Shown piece by piece: positions 1 through 8,409 of a DNA stretch of 64,000 bases; the first letter of the stretch is position 1; each line of letters begins with the position of its first letter. A program made the position numbers and the translations under genes. Origin of the DNA: an uncultured candidate division WPS-2 bacterium. GTDB lineage: Bacteria > Vulcanimicrobiota > Vulcanimicrobiia > Vulcanimicrobiales > Vulcanimicrobiaceae. Where the stretch lies: the NCBI GenBank assembly GCA_937927945.1, contig CALEYW010000062.1, forward strand, positions 58,399 to 122,398. The letters run 5' to 3'. The notes under the pieces were generated by a model, which saw only the letters and a program-made list of their open reading frames with translations, did no database searches and was not told the DNA's origin.

Positions 1-5
1 GCGCG

Positions 6-662
6 ATGCTGAGCGCGCACCCGCGCGAGGACATGCGGCTCGCGCGCATCACCTCGGAGTTTCTCGGCCCGATCCCGCGCGGCGAGATGCGCGTGAACAC
101 GCGCGTCCTGCGCCCGGGCCGGCGCATCGAGTTGCTCGAAGGTGTGCTCGAAAGCGGCGGCCGCGAGGTGGTGTCGGCGCGCGCGTGGCGTATCGCCGTG
201 CAGCCGGCGGGCAGCGTCCCGCCCGCGACCACGCCGCCCGATCCGGTGCCGCTGTTGCCTGCAGCGCAGGAGCCGCGCAAATGGCTGCGCGGGTGGGGGT
301 ACGGCGAGTCGATGGAGTGGCGCTACGTAAACGGCAAGGAAGGCCCGGGGCCCGCCGCACTCTGGGCGAGGGCGCGCGTTCCGCTCATCGCAGGCGAACC
401 GGTGGAGGCGCTGGACCGCGCGCTGCTGCTCGTCGATTCGGCGAACGGGATCAGCGGCGAACTGCCGATGGACGGCTGGCTGTTCGTGCCTCCGTCGTTG
501 ACCGTCGCACTAGAACGCTACCCGCAAGGCGAGTGGGTCTTGCTGGAAGCGCGCACGACGCTCACCGACGACGGACTCGGGCTGACGAGCTCGCGGCTCG
601 CCGACGAGCGCGGGTACTTCGGCAGCGGCACGCAACCGTTGCTCGTCGAGCGCCGTTCGTAG
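6..662 (+). CDS. Acyl-CoA thioesterase-like protein (5' partial)
   Basis: This is the C-terminal part of a double-hotdog thioesterase of the TesB-like/4HBT_3 kind, which hydrolyses acyl-CoA to free acid and CoA in the cytoplasm. The best family signal is residues 10-65, where a strand pattern with RITSEFLGPIPRGEMRV and RVLRPGRRIELLEG matches the end of the first hotdog. The second hotdog follows, with the usual DSANGIS and LFVPPSLTVALERYPQGEW segments. Full-length relatives are about 260 residues, and the frame is open to the window edge, so roughly 40 residues probably lie upstream and the ATG at 6 is not trusted as the start. Its substrate cannot be told from the sequence. It converges on the amidase gene, and I see no clear terminator in the 140-base gap. 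Confidence 0.7.
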   Translation: MLSAHPREDMRLARITSEFLGPIPRGEMRVNTRVLRPGRRIELLEGVLESGGREVVSARAWRIAVQPAGSVPPATTPPDPVPLLPAAQEPRKWLRGWGYGESMEWRYVNGKEGPGPAALWARARVPLIAGEPVEALDRALLLVDSANGISGELPMDGWLFVPPSLTVALERYPQGEWVLLEARTTLTDDGLGLTSSRLADERGYFGSGTQPLLVERRS

Positions 663-802
663 CACAGCGCGAGGGTACCGTCCGCCTCACGTATCAGCGG
701 CTGCCGTCTTCGACTTGCGACGCCCGGTTGAGCCGGCGGGTGCGAAGATCGGCTGCATCTACCACTATAACGCACTGCGCCCCGCGGCGGTTCGGCGGCT
801 GG

Positions 803-2230
803 TTAAGGTTTGGCGTCGGGCGGACGCCGGCGGCCGACTTGCGTCGTCTGCTCGAATGCGTGCGCGAACTGCAGCAGGCCGAGCTCGTCGCGATAGCGGC
901 CGACGATCTGCACGCCGACCGGCAAGCCGCCGGTCGTGAACCCGCACGGCACGGAGATCGCCGGATGGCCCGTGACGGTGATGAAATAGCACGAGCGCAT
1001 CCAGTCCATGTACGTCTCCATCGCGACGCCGTCGATCTGCGTCGGATACGGCTGATCGACGGAGAACGGCGCGACCTGGTTGACCGGGCAGATCAGAAAT
1101 TCGTAACGCTCCATGAAGTCGTGCATCCGCGCGAACAGCCGTGACCGCAAGCCGTTCGCTGCGGCGACCTGCGCGCCGGTACGTTCGCGGCCGAAGGCGA
1201 CGTTCCACGCGATCGATTCTTTGAACGCTGAGGGATCGCGGTCGAGCATCGCACCGTACGCGTTGGCGAACAGAATCCCGCGCAGCGTTTGGAACGCTTC
1301 GTCTGCACCGCGGAAATCCGGCGTCGCATCGTCGAGGTCGCAGCCGATCGCCGCGAACGCGGAGCGCTGCGGTGCGAGCACGGCACGCACGTCGGGCTCG
1401 ACGGGCAAGCCGCCGAGGTCTGCGCTCCAGGCGACCCGCGTGCCGCGGAAATCGCGCTCGAGCGATCCCCGATAACGCGCGCTCTCGCCCGGGATCGAGA
1501 TCGGATCGCGCGCATCGTCGCCCGCCAGCGCGCTCAGGAACAACGCGACGTCGCCGACGGTGCGGCCCATCGGCCCTGCGACCGAGAGCGTGCTCCAACC
1601 GTCTTCGGCCGGCCATTGCGCAACGCGGCCGATCGAGGGGCGCAGCCCGACGACGTTGCAGAAATTGGCCGGGTTCCGCAGCGAACCGCCGAGATCCGTG
1701 CCGTCGGCGAGCGCAACCATGCCGGTCGCCAGCGCGACCGCCGCGCCGCCGCTGCTTCCGCCGCAGGTCTTGGTGAAATCGTACGGGTTGCGCGTCGCGC
1801 CGAACACCGTGTTGAACGTCTGCGAACCGGCGGCGAACTCCGGAATGTTGGTCTTGCCGATCGCTATCGCGCCGGCGCTGCGCTGGCGTTCGACCACGAT
1901 GCTGTCGAGCGTCGGCACGAAGTCGCGGAAGAGCGGCGAGCCGAACGTCGTGCGCATCCCACGGGTGTGGAAGAGATCCTTGTGCGCGACCGGCAGACCG
2001 TGCAGCGGTCCGAGCGCCTCGCCGCGGCGCTGCGCTGCGTCGGCCCGGTCGGCCGCCGCCAGCGCCTCCTCGGCGTGCAGCGTGACGATCGCGTTGAGCA
2101 CCGGGTTCTCGCGCTCGACGCGCGCTAGGTGCGCCTCCATCACCTCACGCGCGGAGACCTCGCGCCGCGCTATGCGGCGCGCCAGTTCCGTCGCATCGGA
2201 GAAGCAGAGCTCATCGCGGTCGGCCAACAT
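803..2230 (-). CDS. Amidase signature family hydrolase
   Basis: This 475-residue amidase-signature enzyme is full length for the family and hydrolyses an amide bond in the cytoplasm. The Ser-cisSer-Lys triad is visible: Lys84 in VAHKDLF, the cis-serine Ser159 in CGGSSGG, and the nucleophile Ser183 in DLGGSLRNPA. The closing GHPAISVPCGF and GLPVGVQIVGR segments are typical of stand-alone amidases. There is no sign of the GatB/GatC partners, so a Glu-tRNA amidotransferase role is unlikely. The substrate is unknown; aryl or fatty amides are common for such orphans. It lies 60 bases downstream of the XRE gene on the same strand and may be read from the PHB-locus promoter. Confidence 0.9.
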   Translation of the reverse strand: MLADRDELCFSDATELARRIARREVSAREVMEAHLARVERENPVLNAIVTLHAEEALAAADRADAAQRRGEALGPLHGLPVAHKDLFHTRGMRTTFGSPLFRDFVPTLDSIVVERQRSAGAIAIGKTNIPEFAAGSQTFNTVFGATRNPYDFTKTCGGSSGGAAVALATGMVALADGTDLGGSLRNPANFCNVVGLRPSIGRVAQWPAEDGWSTLSVAGPMGRTVGDVALFLSALAGDDARDPISIPGESARYRGSLERDFRGTRVAWSADLGGLPVEPDVRAVLAPQRSAFAAIGCDLDDATPDFRGADEAFQTLRGILFANAYGAMLDRDPSAFKESIAWNVAFGRERTGAQVAAANGLRSRLFARMHDFMERYEFLICPVNQVAPFSVDQPYPTQIDGVAMETYMDWMRSCYFITVTGHPAISVPCGFTTGGLPVGVQIVGRYRDELGLLQFAHAFEQTTQVGRRRPPDAKP

Positions 2231-2290
2231 CTCCGCTTCTTGGGCGGCGAGAGCCGGTGTTCCGCTCGATCCATCTAGCGCTTCGCTCGT

Positions 2291-2662
2291 TCAGGGAGGC
2301 GGCCGCTCGACGAAGCCGCGGTAGATTCGCGTGAGGGTGTCTTTCTGATCGGCGGACAGGTTGGGGTCGAGCCGTATCGCCTGCTCCACACCGGGGCCGA
2401 TTTGGTTCGCATCGCCGGCGGTGCGCTCGAGCAGCCCGGCCTGCGTGTACATCGTCTCGGCCGAGATCTTCAATGCCGACGCGAGGTTCTTCAGCACGTC
2501 GGCCGAGGGCTTGTGCAGTCCGCGCTCGATCTGGCTCAGATACGGATTGCTGATCTTCGCGATGTCCGCGAGCTGGCGCAACGAGAGGTTTGCCAGTTCT
2601 CGCTGCGTACGGATAAATTCGCCGACGCCTTTCCAGACGCGTTCGTTCGTGTCATCAGCCAT
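2291..2662 (-). CDS. XRE-family HTH regulator next to PHB genes
   Basis: This is a 123-residue cytoplasmic DNA-binding protein. Residues 12-70 form a Cro/C1-type helix-turn-helix, with LSLRQLADIAKISNPYLSQI as the recognition part and a following RGLHKPSADVLKNLASAL. A short alpha-helical tail ends in ERPPP. Its ATG overlaps the stop codon of the upstream phaB-like gene (TAATG), so the two are probably translationally coupled. Across the divergent promoter sits phaZ. Small XRE proteins are found beside PHA granule genes in other bacteria, so control of PHB synthesis or breakdown is a reasonable inference, but no operator is evident. Confidence 0.85.
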   Translation of the reverse strand: MADDTNERVWKGVGEFIRTQRELANLSLRQLADIAKISNPYLSQIERGLHKPSADVLKNLASALKISAETMYTQAGLLERTAGDANQIGPGVEQAIRLDPNLSADQKDTLTRIYRGFVERPPP

Positions 2663-3413
2663 TACATGTCCAGGCCGCCGTTGACGGTGTACACGGCGCC
2701 GGTGATGTAGCCGGAAGCGTCTTCGAGCAGGAATTGCACCACCCGCGCGACCTCCGCGGGACGTCCGAGACGTCGCAACGGAATCTTCTCGACCACCGCA
2801 TCGAGCGCGGCTTGCGGAATCTGGCCAACCATCTCGGTTGCGATGAAGCCGGGCGCGACGGTGTTCACCGTAATCCCGCGCCGCGCCATCTCGAGCGCCA
2901 AGCTTTTGGTGAAGCCGAACAACCCCGCTTTGGAGGCCGCGTAGTTCGCCTGTCCGACGTTGCCCGTCTCGCCGATCACCGAGCTGATGTTGACGATGCG
3001 GCCGGACCCACGCTCGATCATGTGCTCGAGGACCGTCTTGCTCATGCAGAACGCGCCGAACAGGTTGACGTTGAGAACGTTGTGCCAATCGTCGTAGGTC
3101 ATCTTGCGCACGGTCTTGTCGAGCGTGATACCGGCATTGTTGACGAGGTAGTCGACTCTACCGAACCGCTCCATCACTTCCCCGACGACGCGGTTGCAAT
3201 CCTCAGGCGCGTCGACCCGCCCTTGGTGGATTGAGACCGCCCCGCCTTCGGCTTCGAGCTTCTTCTGCAGCGCTTCGGCAGCGCTTCGGCAGCGTCTTTT
3301 CCGCGGCTGTAACCGGCCGCGACGCGCGCGCCGCTCTGTGCCAGCATCGTCGTGATCGCGGCACCGATTCCCCGCGTGCCTCCGGTGACCAACGCGACCT
3401 GTCCCTCAAACAT
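2662..3413 (-). pseudogene. phaB: Acetoacetyl-CoA reductase / FabG-like SDR, frameshifted
   Basis: This short-chain dehydrogenase would reduce 3-ketoacyl-CoA (or -ACP) with NAD(P)H, the second step of PHB synthesis. The reading frame breaks near codon 48. The first frame begins at 3413 with the cofactor motif TGGTRGIG. The second frame carries NNAG, the catalytic Ser and the QANYAASK Tyr-Lys pair, and ends NGGLDM as PhaB proteins do. An 11-base direct tandem duplication (3270-3280 and 3281-3291) lies exactly at the break. Removing one copy restores one uninterrupted frame of 246 codons, the usual length. So the gene was recently intact. Either the allele is inactive or, less likely, the repeat is an assembly artefact. 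PhaB rather than FabG is inferred from the neighbouring phaZ. Confidence 0.85.
3270..3291. repeat. 11-bp tandem duplication that breaks phaB
   Basis: GCGCTTCGGCA occurs twice with no spacer. Because 11 is not a multiple of three, the second copy shifts the phaB frame by two bases. Deleting either copy gives a continuous codon series AA-EALQKKLEAEGG across the junction. The unit is not a homopolymer, so simple run-length sequencing error does not explain it. Slipped-strand duplication, which may revert, does. Confidence 0.9.
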
Positions 3414-3553
3414 GCGTCTACCTCGAATGAGCAGCGATTGCGGCTATACTCACGTCCGCGCCGGGCTTTCCCCTTTCGGCACGAGGCGGCGAGGGCTTTT
3501 CCGCAAGCCTCCGGAACCTCGAAGTCCGAACCTTCGTTTGGTCCTTAGGACGC

Positions 3554-4786
3554 GTGCGTTATCACCGTTCTCGGAAAACGTGTGGTCGGAGGCGTTCCAT
3601 CTACTACGAATATTTCGACGCGGCGTATCTCGCGCTGTCGCCGGCGCGCTGGTCCGCGCTGGCCGCCAAGGCCTTTTTCAGCAACCCGTTCTCGCCGCTG
3701 TCGTACACGCTTCCCGCCCGCATGATGAGCGCCGGCGCCGATGTCTTCACAGGCTTCGCCGAGCGGCGCGGCAAGCCGCCGTGGAACATCCCGGCGCTCC
3801 CGACGACGGTCGACGAACGGCCGTTCGGCAATCTGGTTCACTTCGTTCGCGAACGCGACCGGGCGGTGCCGCGCGTGCTGCTGGTCGCTCCGATGTCCGG
3901 GCACTTCGCCACGCTGCTGCGCGGCACGGTCGACGGTTTGATCGCCGACCACGACGTCTACATCACCGACTGGAAAGACGCGCGCGAGGTTCCGCTCGGC
4001 GCGGGCTCGTTCGGCCTAGACGACTACGTCGCGTACGTGATCGACTGGCTGCGCCTGCTCGGCCCGGACGTGCACGTCATCGCGGTGTGTCAGCCGGTCC
4101 CCGCCGTACTCAGCGCCATCGCGATCATGGCCGCCGAAAGCGATCCCGCGCAGCCCCGTTCGATGGTGCTGATGGGCGGTCCGATCGACGTGCGCGTCGC
4201 GCCGACCGCACCGGTCGAGATGGCGCAAACGCATTCACTCGAATGGTTCGACCGCGAGCTGACGATGCGCGTTCCGGCCTGGTATTCCGGCGCCGGCCGT
4301 TTGGTGTACCCGGGCTACCTGCAGCTCGGTGCGTTCGTCGCGATGCACCCGCAGCGGCACTTCAACGCGCATCTGGAGATCTTCAACGCGCTGGTCGACG
4401 GCGACGGCGAAACGGCGGCGAAACGCCGTTCCTTCTACGACGAGTACCAGAGCACCATGGACATCACGGCGGAGTTCTACCTGCAGACGGTCGAGCGGAT
4501 CTTCAAGCGCGCCGCGCTGATGGACGGGACGATGACCTGGCGCGGACGCGCCGTCGAGCCGGCGGCGATCCGGCGTACCGCGCTGATGACGATCGAGGGC
4601 GAACTCGACGACATCTCGGCACCGGGACAGACGTATGCCGCGCACGCGCTGTGCTCGTCGATCCCCACCGAATGCAAGCGGCACTACCTGCAGCCCGGCG
4701 TCGGGCACTACGGAATCTTCAACGGCCGGCGCTACCGCGACGAGGTCGAGCCCCAAATCGCCGCCTTCATCGCCGGCCTGAACTAG
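3554..4786 (+). CDS. phaZ: Intracellular polyhydroxybutyrate depolymerase
   Basis: This 410-residue alpha/beta hydrolase of the PhaZ1 type degrades stored PHB granules in the cytoplasm. The opening YYEYFDAAYLALSPARWSAL and the FFSNPFSPLSYT segment are characteristic. The nucleophile is Cys179 in VIAVCQPVPAV, in place of serine, as in the Ralstonia enzymes. The remaining catalytic residues are Asp352/353 in EGELDDIS and His385 in GVGHYGIFNG. The start is a GTG preceded by AGGA at a suitable distance; no later in-frame start keeps the conserved N-terminus. It is divergent from phaB across about 140 bases. No phaC synthase lies in this window. Confidence 0.93.
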   Translation: MRYHRSRKTCGRRRSIYYEYFDAAYLALSPARWSALAAKAFFSNPFSPLSYTLPARMMSAGADVFTGFAERRGKPPWNIPALPTTVDERPFGNLVHFVRERDRAVPRVLLVAPMSGHFATLLRGTVDGLIADHDVYITDWKDAREVPLGAGSFGLDDYVAYVIDWLRLLGPDVHVIAVCQPVPAVLSAIAIMAAESDPAQPRSMVLMGGPIDVRVAPTAPVEMAQTHSLEWFDRELTMRVPAWYSGAGRLVYPGYLQLGAFVAMHPQRHFNAHLEIFNALVDGDGETAAKRRSFYDEYQSTMDITAEFYLQTVERIFKRAALMDGTMTWRGRAVEPAAIRRTALMTIEGELDDISAPGQTYAAHALCSSIPTECKRHYLQPGVGHYGIFNGRRYRDEVEPQIAAFIAGLN

Positions 4787-5259
4787 CCGCTTTTCGCAAG
4801 CGTGCCGTCGACGTAGCGGACCGCGTCGATGCTGCACGAGATCTTCGCCGGCGGCCCGGCATCGGCCAACTCCGCGAGATTGATCCGGTCGGCCGTATGG
4901 CCGGGGTCGATCCGAGCGTCTGCGATGTTGGTACGGTTCGTCTGCACGTCACCGAACTCGTCGTAGAATGCGAACCGCACGCGCACGGCGGCGATCCCCC
5001 GATCGCCGGTGTTGGTGATGCGCAGCGCATGGTGGACGATCGTCAGACCTTGCGCGCCACGGCCGTCGGAGAAGCAGCCGTCGATACGGACGGGGCCCGG
5101 CTGGCGCGCGACCTCGGTCGGAATGGGATGCGGCAGGGAGAACGTGACACCGCCGGTCTGGACCGGGATCGCCATCGCCACCTCCGCCGCGGAAGCGCAG
5201 GGTGAGAACGAGAGCAGCGCCGCACTCACGGCGGCAAACGAAGACCAGCGCACCAACAA
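4783..5259 (-). CDS. Secreted protein of unknown function
   Basis: This 158-residue protein has a clear Sec signal peptide (positively charged start, hydrophobic stretch 8-20, cleavage after SPCASA) and is probably periplasmic. The mature part looks all-beta, with a HALRITNTGDRGIAAVRVRF stretch typical of small immunoglobulin-like or FxLYD-like modules. It has three cysteines (one in the signal). I do not recognise a named family. Its stop codon shares the CTAG tetranucleotide with the phaZ stop, so the two genes converge with a three-base overlap. Confidence 0.7.
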   Translation of the reverse strand: MLVRWSSFAAVSAALLSFSPCASAAEVAMAIPVQTGGVTFSLPHPIPTEVARQPGPVRIDGCFSDGRGAQGLTIVHHALRITNTGDRGIAAVRVRFAFYDEFGDVQTNRTNIADARIDPGHTADRINLAELADAGPPAKISCSIDAVRYVDGTLAKSG

Positions 5260-5325
5260 CCCTCCACGACGATCGGCTGATCGCAGAACGCACCGCGCCC
5301 CGTGGAAGTTCGCGCGCCGGTTTTC

Positions 5326-5540
5326 CTAGTAGGCGCCCGATCCGAGGCGCGTGTTGCTCGCGCCGAAGCCGACCGTCAGGTTCAGCGTATGGGTCGTGCG
5401 GTCGCGTGCCGGATCACGTCCTCGATCCCGGCGCGCACACCGCGCGCGCGAGCAGGTGCGTCGCGCCGACGGTCAGCGATCGGGCGAACGTTCCAAGCGT
5501 TTCCAAAGCGAGTCGTCCGCGATAGAAGTTCAGCCCCGCG
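5326..5540 (-). pseudogene. Remnant of a beta-barrel-like protein C-terminus
   Basis: Three reading frames together read as one degraded C-terminus. The first gives AGLNFYRGRLALETLGTF and THLLARA, the second VRAGIEDVIRHAT, and the third RDRTTHTLNLTVGFGASN, ending in GSGAY and a stop at 5326. Alternating polar and hydrophobic residues with a terminal aromatic are the hallmarks of an outer-membrane barrel end. At least two frameshifts separate the pieces, and no N-terminal part is recognisable upstream. I read it as a decayed gene. The barrel assignment is an inference from pattern only. Confidence 0.4.
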
Positions 5541-5937
5541 CCGCGGCGCCGGAACGCATCGTCGTGACGCGGCCGAGCCGAACCGAGACCGAACGGCCGA
5601 TCACCAGCGCCGTGAGGCCGAACAGGACGATCGCGATGAGCGTGCTCGCGGCGAGCGTCGTGACGACGCTGCGTCCGGCGCCGGCCAGTTCGGCGTCGGC
5701 GGCAGCGGCGCCGTCGGCGGAATACGCGTACAAGTTTTCGGCGATCCCGCGCACCGCGGCGAACGCCGCATCGTCGGCACGCAATCCCGCGACCGCCGCG
5801 GCGCGCCGGCCGCCGCGCACGGCCGCGATGCGGCCGGCGTAGCTGACGTCCAGCCGGGCGACGGAGTCCGCGATGCGCTGCTCGTAGACGTCGATCTGCT
5901 CCAGCCGGGTCACCGAATGCACGGTCGTCCTTACCAT
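5530..5937 (-). CDS. Membrane-anchored sensor fragment (MCP/kinase-like)
   Basis: This is an open frame of 135 codons. Its first 90 residues are a helical, alanine-rich region resembling the sensory bundle of chemoreceptors. One strong membrane segment follows (TTLAASTLIAIVLFGLTALV), then RSVSVRLGRVT, which resembles the start of a HAMP linker. It then stops, with no signalling domain and no first membrane helix. A complete receptor would be several times longer, so this is most likely a truncated remnant belonging to the same decayed stretch as the barrel fragment just downstream. A functional small membrane protein cannot be excluded. Confidence 0.35.
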   Translation of the reverse strand: MVRTTVHSVTRLEQIDVYEQRIADSVARLDVSYAGRIAAVRGGRRAAAVAGLRADDAAFAAVRGIAENLYAYSADGAAAADAELAGAGRSVVTTLAASTLIAIVLFGLTALVIGRSVSVRLGRVTTMRSGAAARG

Positions 5938-5966
5938 TTCATGAGCCGGGCCGCCGGCGGCGACGT

Positions 5967-6971
5967 TCAGAGCAACAGGTGAACGTCGCCGAACTCATGC
6001 CAGAGATAGCCGGCGTCGCGGGCGTGCGCGTAGGCCGCGGCGAGCGTCGCGTCGTCGACGAACGCGCGCAGCATGTCAAGATGACTCGCTTGCGGTTCGT
6101 GGAAACCGGTCAGCAAGCCGTCGAGCAGCCTGACGCCGCGTTCTCGCGTGACGATGAGGTCGGTCCAGCCGTTCGCCGCAACAGCGTTGCGGCCGTCGGC
6201 CGCGGACTCGAGCGCGCGCACGACCGTGGTGCCGACCGCGACCACCCGGCCGCCGTTGCGGCGCGTCGCGTTGACGGCAGCAGCGGTGGAGGCGGGGACC
6301 GCAAACTGCTCGCGATACGGCCGTTCGGTACGCTCGGCGCTCGAGACTCCCGCGTGCAGCGTCACGGCGGCGATGCCCACGCCCGCTGCGCGCAACGCGC
6401 CGACGACCGCGGCTGAAAACGGACGTCCGGCCGAGGGCATCTCCGCCGATCCGGGAACCCGCGCGAAGATCGTCTGATAGTCCGCGATCGGCGCCTCCTC
6501 GGCGAGATACGCGTAGTGAATCGGCCGGCCGTGCGCGGCCAGATACGCGTCGAGCGGCTGGGTCAGCGCGAGCGCGGCGTACCACAAGCGCGGCCGCGCG
6601 TCGTCGAGGGGCGCGAGCAGCGTGACCTGCGCTCCGTCCGGCAGCCCGGCGCGCCCGGCCTCCGGCGCGGCTACGCGAGGTTCGACGATCCACAGGGTGT
6701 CGACGACGTTGGTCGAGAGGTGGAGCGCGAACGCCGTTCCGTCTTCGCGTGTCGCCGTCAGCGCGGCGGCCAGGGTCGTCGAATCGTTGACGACCAGCAG
6801 GTCACCGGCCCGCAGCAGGGCCGGAAGATCGCGGAAGTACCGATTGCGATGCCGCCCGAGCGCCCGGTCCGTCGCGAGCAGCCGGACCGCGTCGCGGGTG
6901 AGGCCGCGGCGCTCCGGCGTCGTCACCGCTTCGCGGCCGAAGGCCGGAGCAGCCGGGACGGTCACCGTCAT
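5967..6971 (-). CDS. queA: QueA-like S-adenosylmethionine:tRNA ribosyltransferase-isomerase
   Basis: The QueA family transfers the ribosyl part of SAM to preQ1 at tRNA position 34 to make epoxyqueuosine. The fold-level landmarks are present: GDLLVVNDSTTLAAAL, GGRVVAVGTTVVRALES and RLLDGLLTGFHEP. Several normally strict motifs differ, however. The NDTRVIPARL-type motif has become NDSTTLAAAL, and the LHVGAGTF region reads LHAGVSSAE, with the usual H-x-MHSE missing. At 334 residues it is slightly short. It is a divergent subfamily member and may act on another substrate. Its ATG overlaps the SDR stop (ATGA), so it is coupled to that gene. No tgt or queuosine-synthesis gene is nearby. Confidence 0.8.
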   Translation of the reverse strand: MTVTVPAAPAFGREAVTTPERRGLTRDAVRLLATDRALGRHRNRYFRDLPALLRAGDLLVVNDSTTLAAALTATREDGTAFALHLSTNVVDTLWIVEPRVAAPEAGRAGLPDGAQVTLLAPLDDARPRLWYAALALTQPLDAYLAAHGRPIHYAYLAEEAPIADYQTIFARVPGSAEMPSAGRPFSAAVVGALRAAGVGIAAVTLHAGVSSAERTERPYREQFAVPASTAAAVNATRRNGGRVVAVGTTVVRALESAADGRNAVAANGWTDLIVTRERGVRLLDGLLTGFHEPQASHLDMLRAFVDDATLAAAYAHARDAGYLWHEFGDVHLLL

Positions 6972-7705
6972 ACCGCCGCCCCGAGTGCGGCTTGTAGTTC
7001 GACCCTCGCGAACGTGTCGCGTGGGCCGGCGATCGCGCGCAGTAGGGCGGGCGCGACGTCGCGCGGATCCGCCAAGCCGTGCAGGTCCGCGTCGGGGACC
7101 GCGAGTGCATGGAGTTCGGTCGCCATGTCGCCCGGATCGGCGGCCAGCACGCTGATGCCGGAGCCTTCGAGTTCGACCGCCAGAATGCGCGAAAGATGAT
7201 CGAGCGCGGCCTTCGAGGACCCGTATCCGCCCCAGCCGGGGTACGCGCCGACGGCCGCGTCCGAACTGACGTTCACGATCGTACCGCCGCCGTTGCGACG
7301 CATGACCGGCAGCGCGTGCTGGATCAGGTGCAGCGGCGCGAACACGTTCGTCGCGTAGATGCGCTCGAGCGTCGCCGGCGAGAGCTGCTCGAGCGACGGC
7401 AGCGGTGAGCGGCCGACCGTCGAGGCGTTGTTGACGAGCAGATCGATCCGGCCGAAGCGCCGTTCGGCAGCCTCGATCAACCGATGCACGTGCGCTCCGT
7501 CGGCGACGTCGCCGGCGATCGCGACAACCGGCACGAGTTCGGCGAGCTCGCGCGCCGCTTCGTCGAGTGCGCCCTCGCCGCGCGCGTCGACGACCAGCGC
7601 GATCCCACGGCGGCCCAATTCGACGGCGACGGCACGACCGAAACCCTTCGAGGCGCCCGTGACGATCGCGACGTGTCCGCGTTCAAACCAAGTGGTGTCG
7701 TTCAT
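6968..7705 (-). CDS. Short-chain dehydrogenase/reductase
   Basis: This 245-residue classical SDR is a cytoplasmic NAD(P)-dependent oxidoreductase. The nucleotide motif TGASKGFG is near residue 16, NNAS replaces NNAG, and the active site is Ser in NVSSDAA with YGSSKAALDHL. The C-terminal quarter, LAADPGDMATELHALAVPD, resembles SDRs that act on aldehydes or ketones of unknown identity. It starts an apparent two-gene unit with queA. The divergence from typical FabG makes a fatty-acid role unlikely. The substrate is not predictable. Confidence 0.85.
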   Translation of the reverse strand: MNDTTWFERGHVAIVTGASKGFGRAVAVELGRRGIALVVDARGEGALDEAARELAELVPVVAIAGDVADGAHVHRLIEAAERRFGRIDLLVNNASTVGRSPLPSLEQLSPATLERIYATNVFAPLHLIQHALPVMRRNGGGTIVNVSSDAAVGAYPGWGGYGSSKAALDHLSRILAVELEGSGISVLAADPGDMATELHALAVPDADLHGLADPRDVAPALLRAIAGPRDTFARVELQAALGAAV

Positions 7706-7791
7706 GCGCCCAGCGTAGCGAATACACGGGCCCGGCGCGCCGCTCCGACGGCGGGGTCATCCCCTGTCCGAACGGACGGGTGACGAGCAGT

Positions 7792-8409
7792 TTACAGGAG
7801 CCCGCGGGCCTGCGCGATCGCTACCGCTTGCGCGCGGTTGTCGGCACCGAGACGCGCCAGGATCTCACCGACGTGAAACTTGACCGTTCGTTCGGAGATG
7901 CCCAGACGATCGGCCGCGGCGCGGTTCGAGAGCCCTTCCGCGAGCAAGACCAGAATCTCGCGCTCGCGTCCGGTGATCCGTTCGCGGCGCGGCGTGCGCA
8001 CGGCGCGCGCGAGCTGGGCGGCGATATCGGCCGGGATGCGCGTGCCGCCGTTCGCGACCGCGTGGATCACCGCGACGAGTTCGTCGCTCGGCGTCCCCTT
8101 GAGGACGTAGGAGTCGACGCCACGTTCGAACGCGCTCGCCACCCGTTCTTCCCCCGCATAGGCGCTGAAGACGACGATGCGGGTCTTCGCCGAAGCGGCG
8201 CGCACCGCGGCGACGGCGTCCAAGCCACTGCGCCCGCCGAGCTCGAGATCGAGAATCAGCACGTCCGGTGCATGATCGCGCGCGATCTCGACCGCCGACT
8301 CGGCAGTCGCTCCCGTCGCGACGATGTCGATCTTCGGATCGGACCGCAGGTTGGCGGCGATGCCGTCGGTGACGATCGGGTGATCGTCGACGATCGCGAC
8401 CCGGATCAT
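7792..8409 (-). CDS. NarL/FixJ-family response regulator
   Basis: This 205-residue regulator has a receiver domain at residues 1-120, with acidic pair Asp8/Asp9, phospho-acceptor Asp54 in LILDLELGG and Lys104 in YVLKG. A LuxR/GerE helix-turn-helix follows at 136-205 (LTxRE-like ITGREREILVLLAEGLS, then GISERTVKFHVGEILARLGA). It should bind DNA after phosphorylation by the kinase encoded immediately upstream, whose stop overlaps this ATG as ATGA. Target genes are not visible in the window. Confidence 0.95.
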   Translation of the reverse strand: MIRVAIVDDHPIVTDGIAANLRSDPKIDIVATGATAESAVEIARDHAPDVLILDLELGGRSGLDAVAAVRAASAKTRIVVFSAYAGEERVASAFERGVDSYVLKGTPSDELVAVIHAVANGGTRIPADIAAQLARAVRTPRRERITGREREILVLLAEGLSNRAAADRLGISERTVKFHVGEILARLGADNRAQAVAIAQARGLL

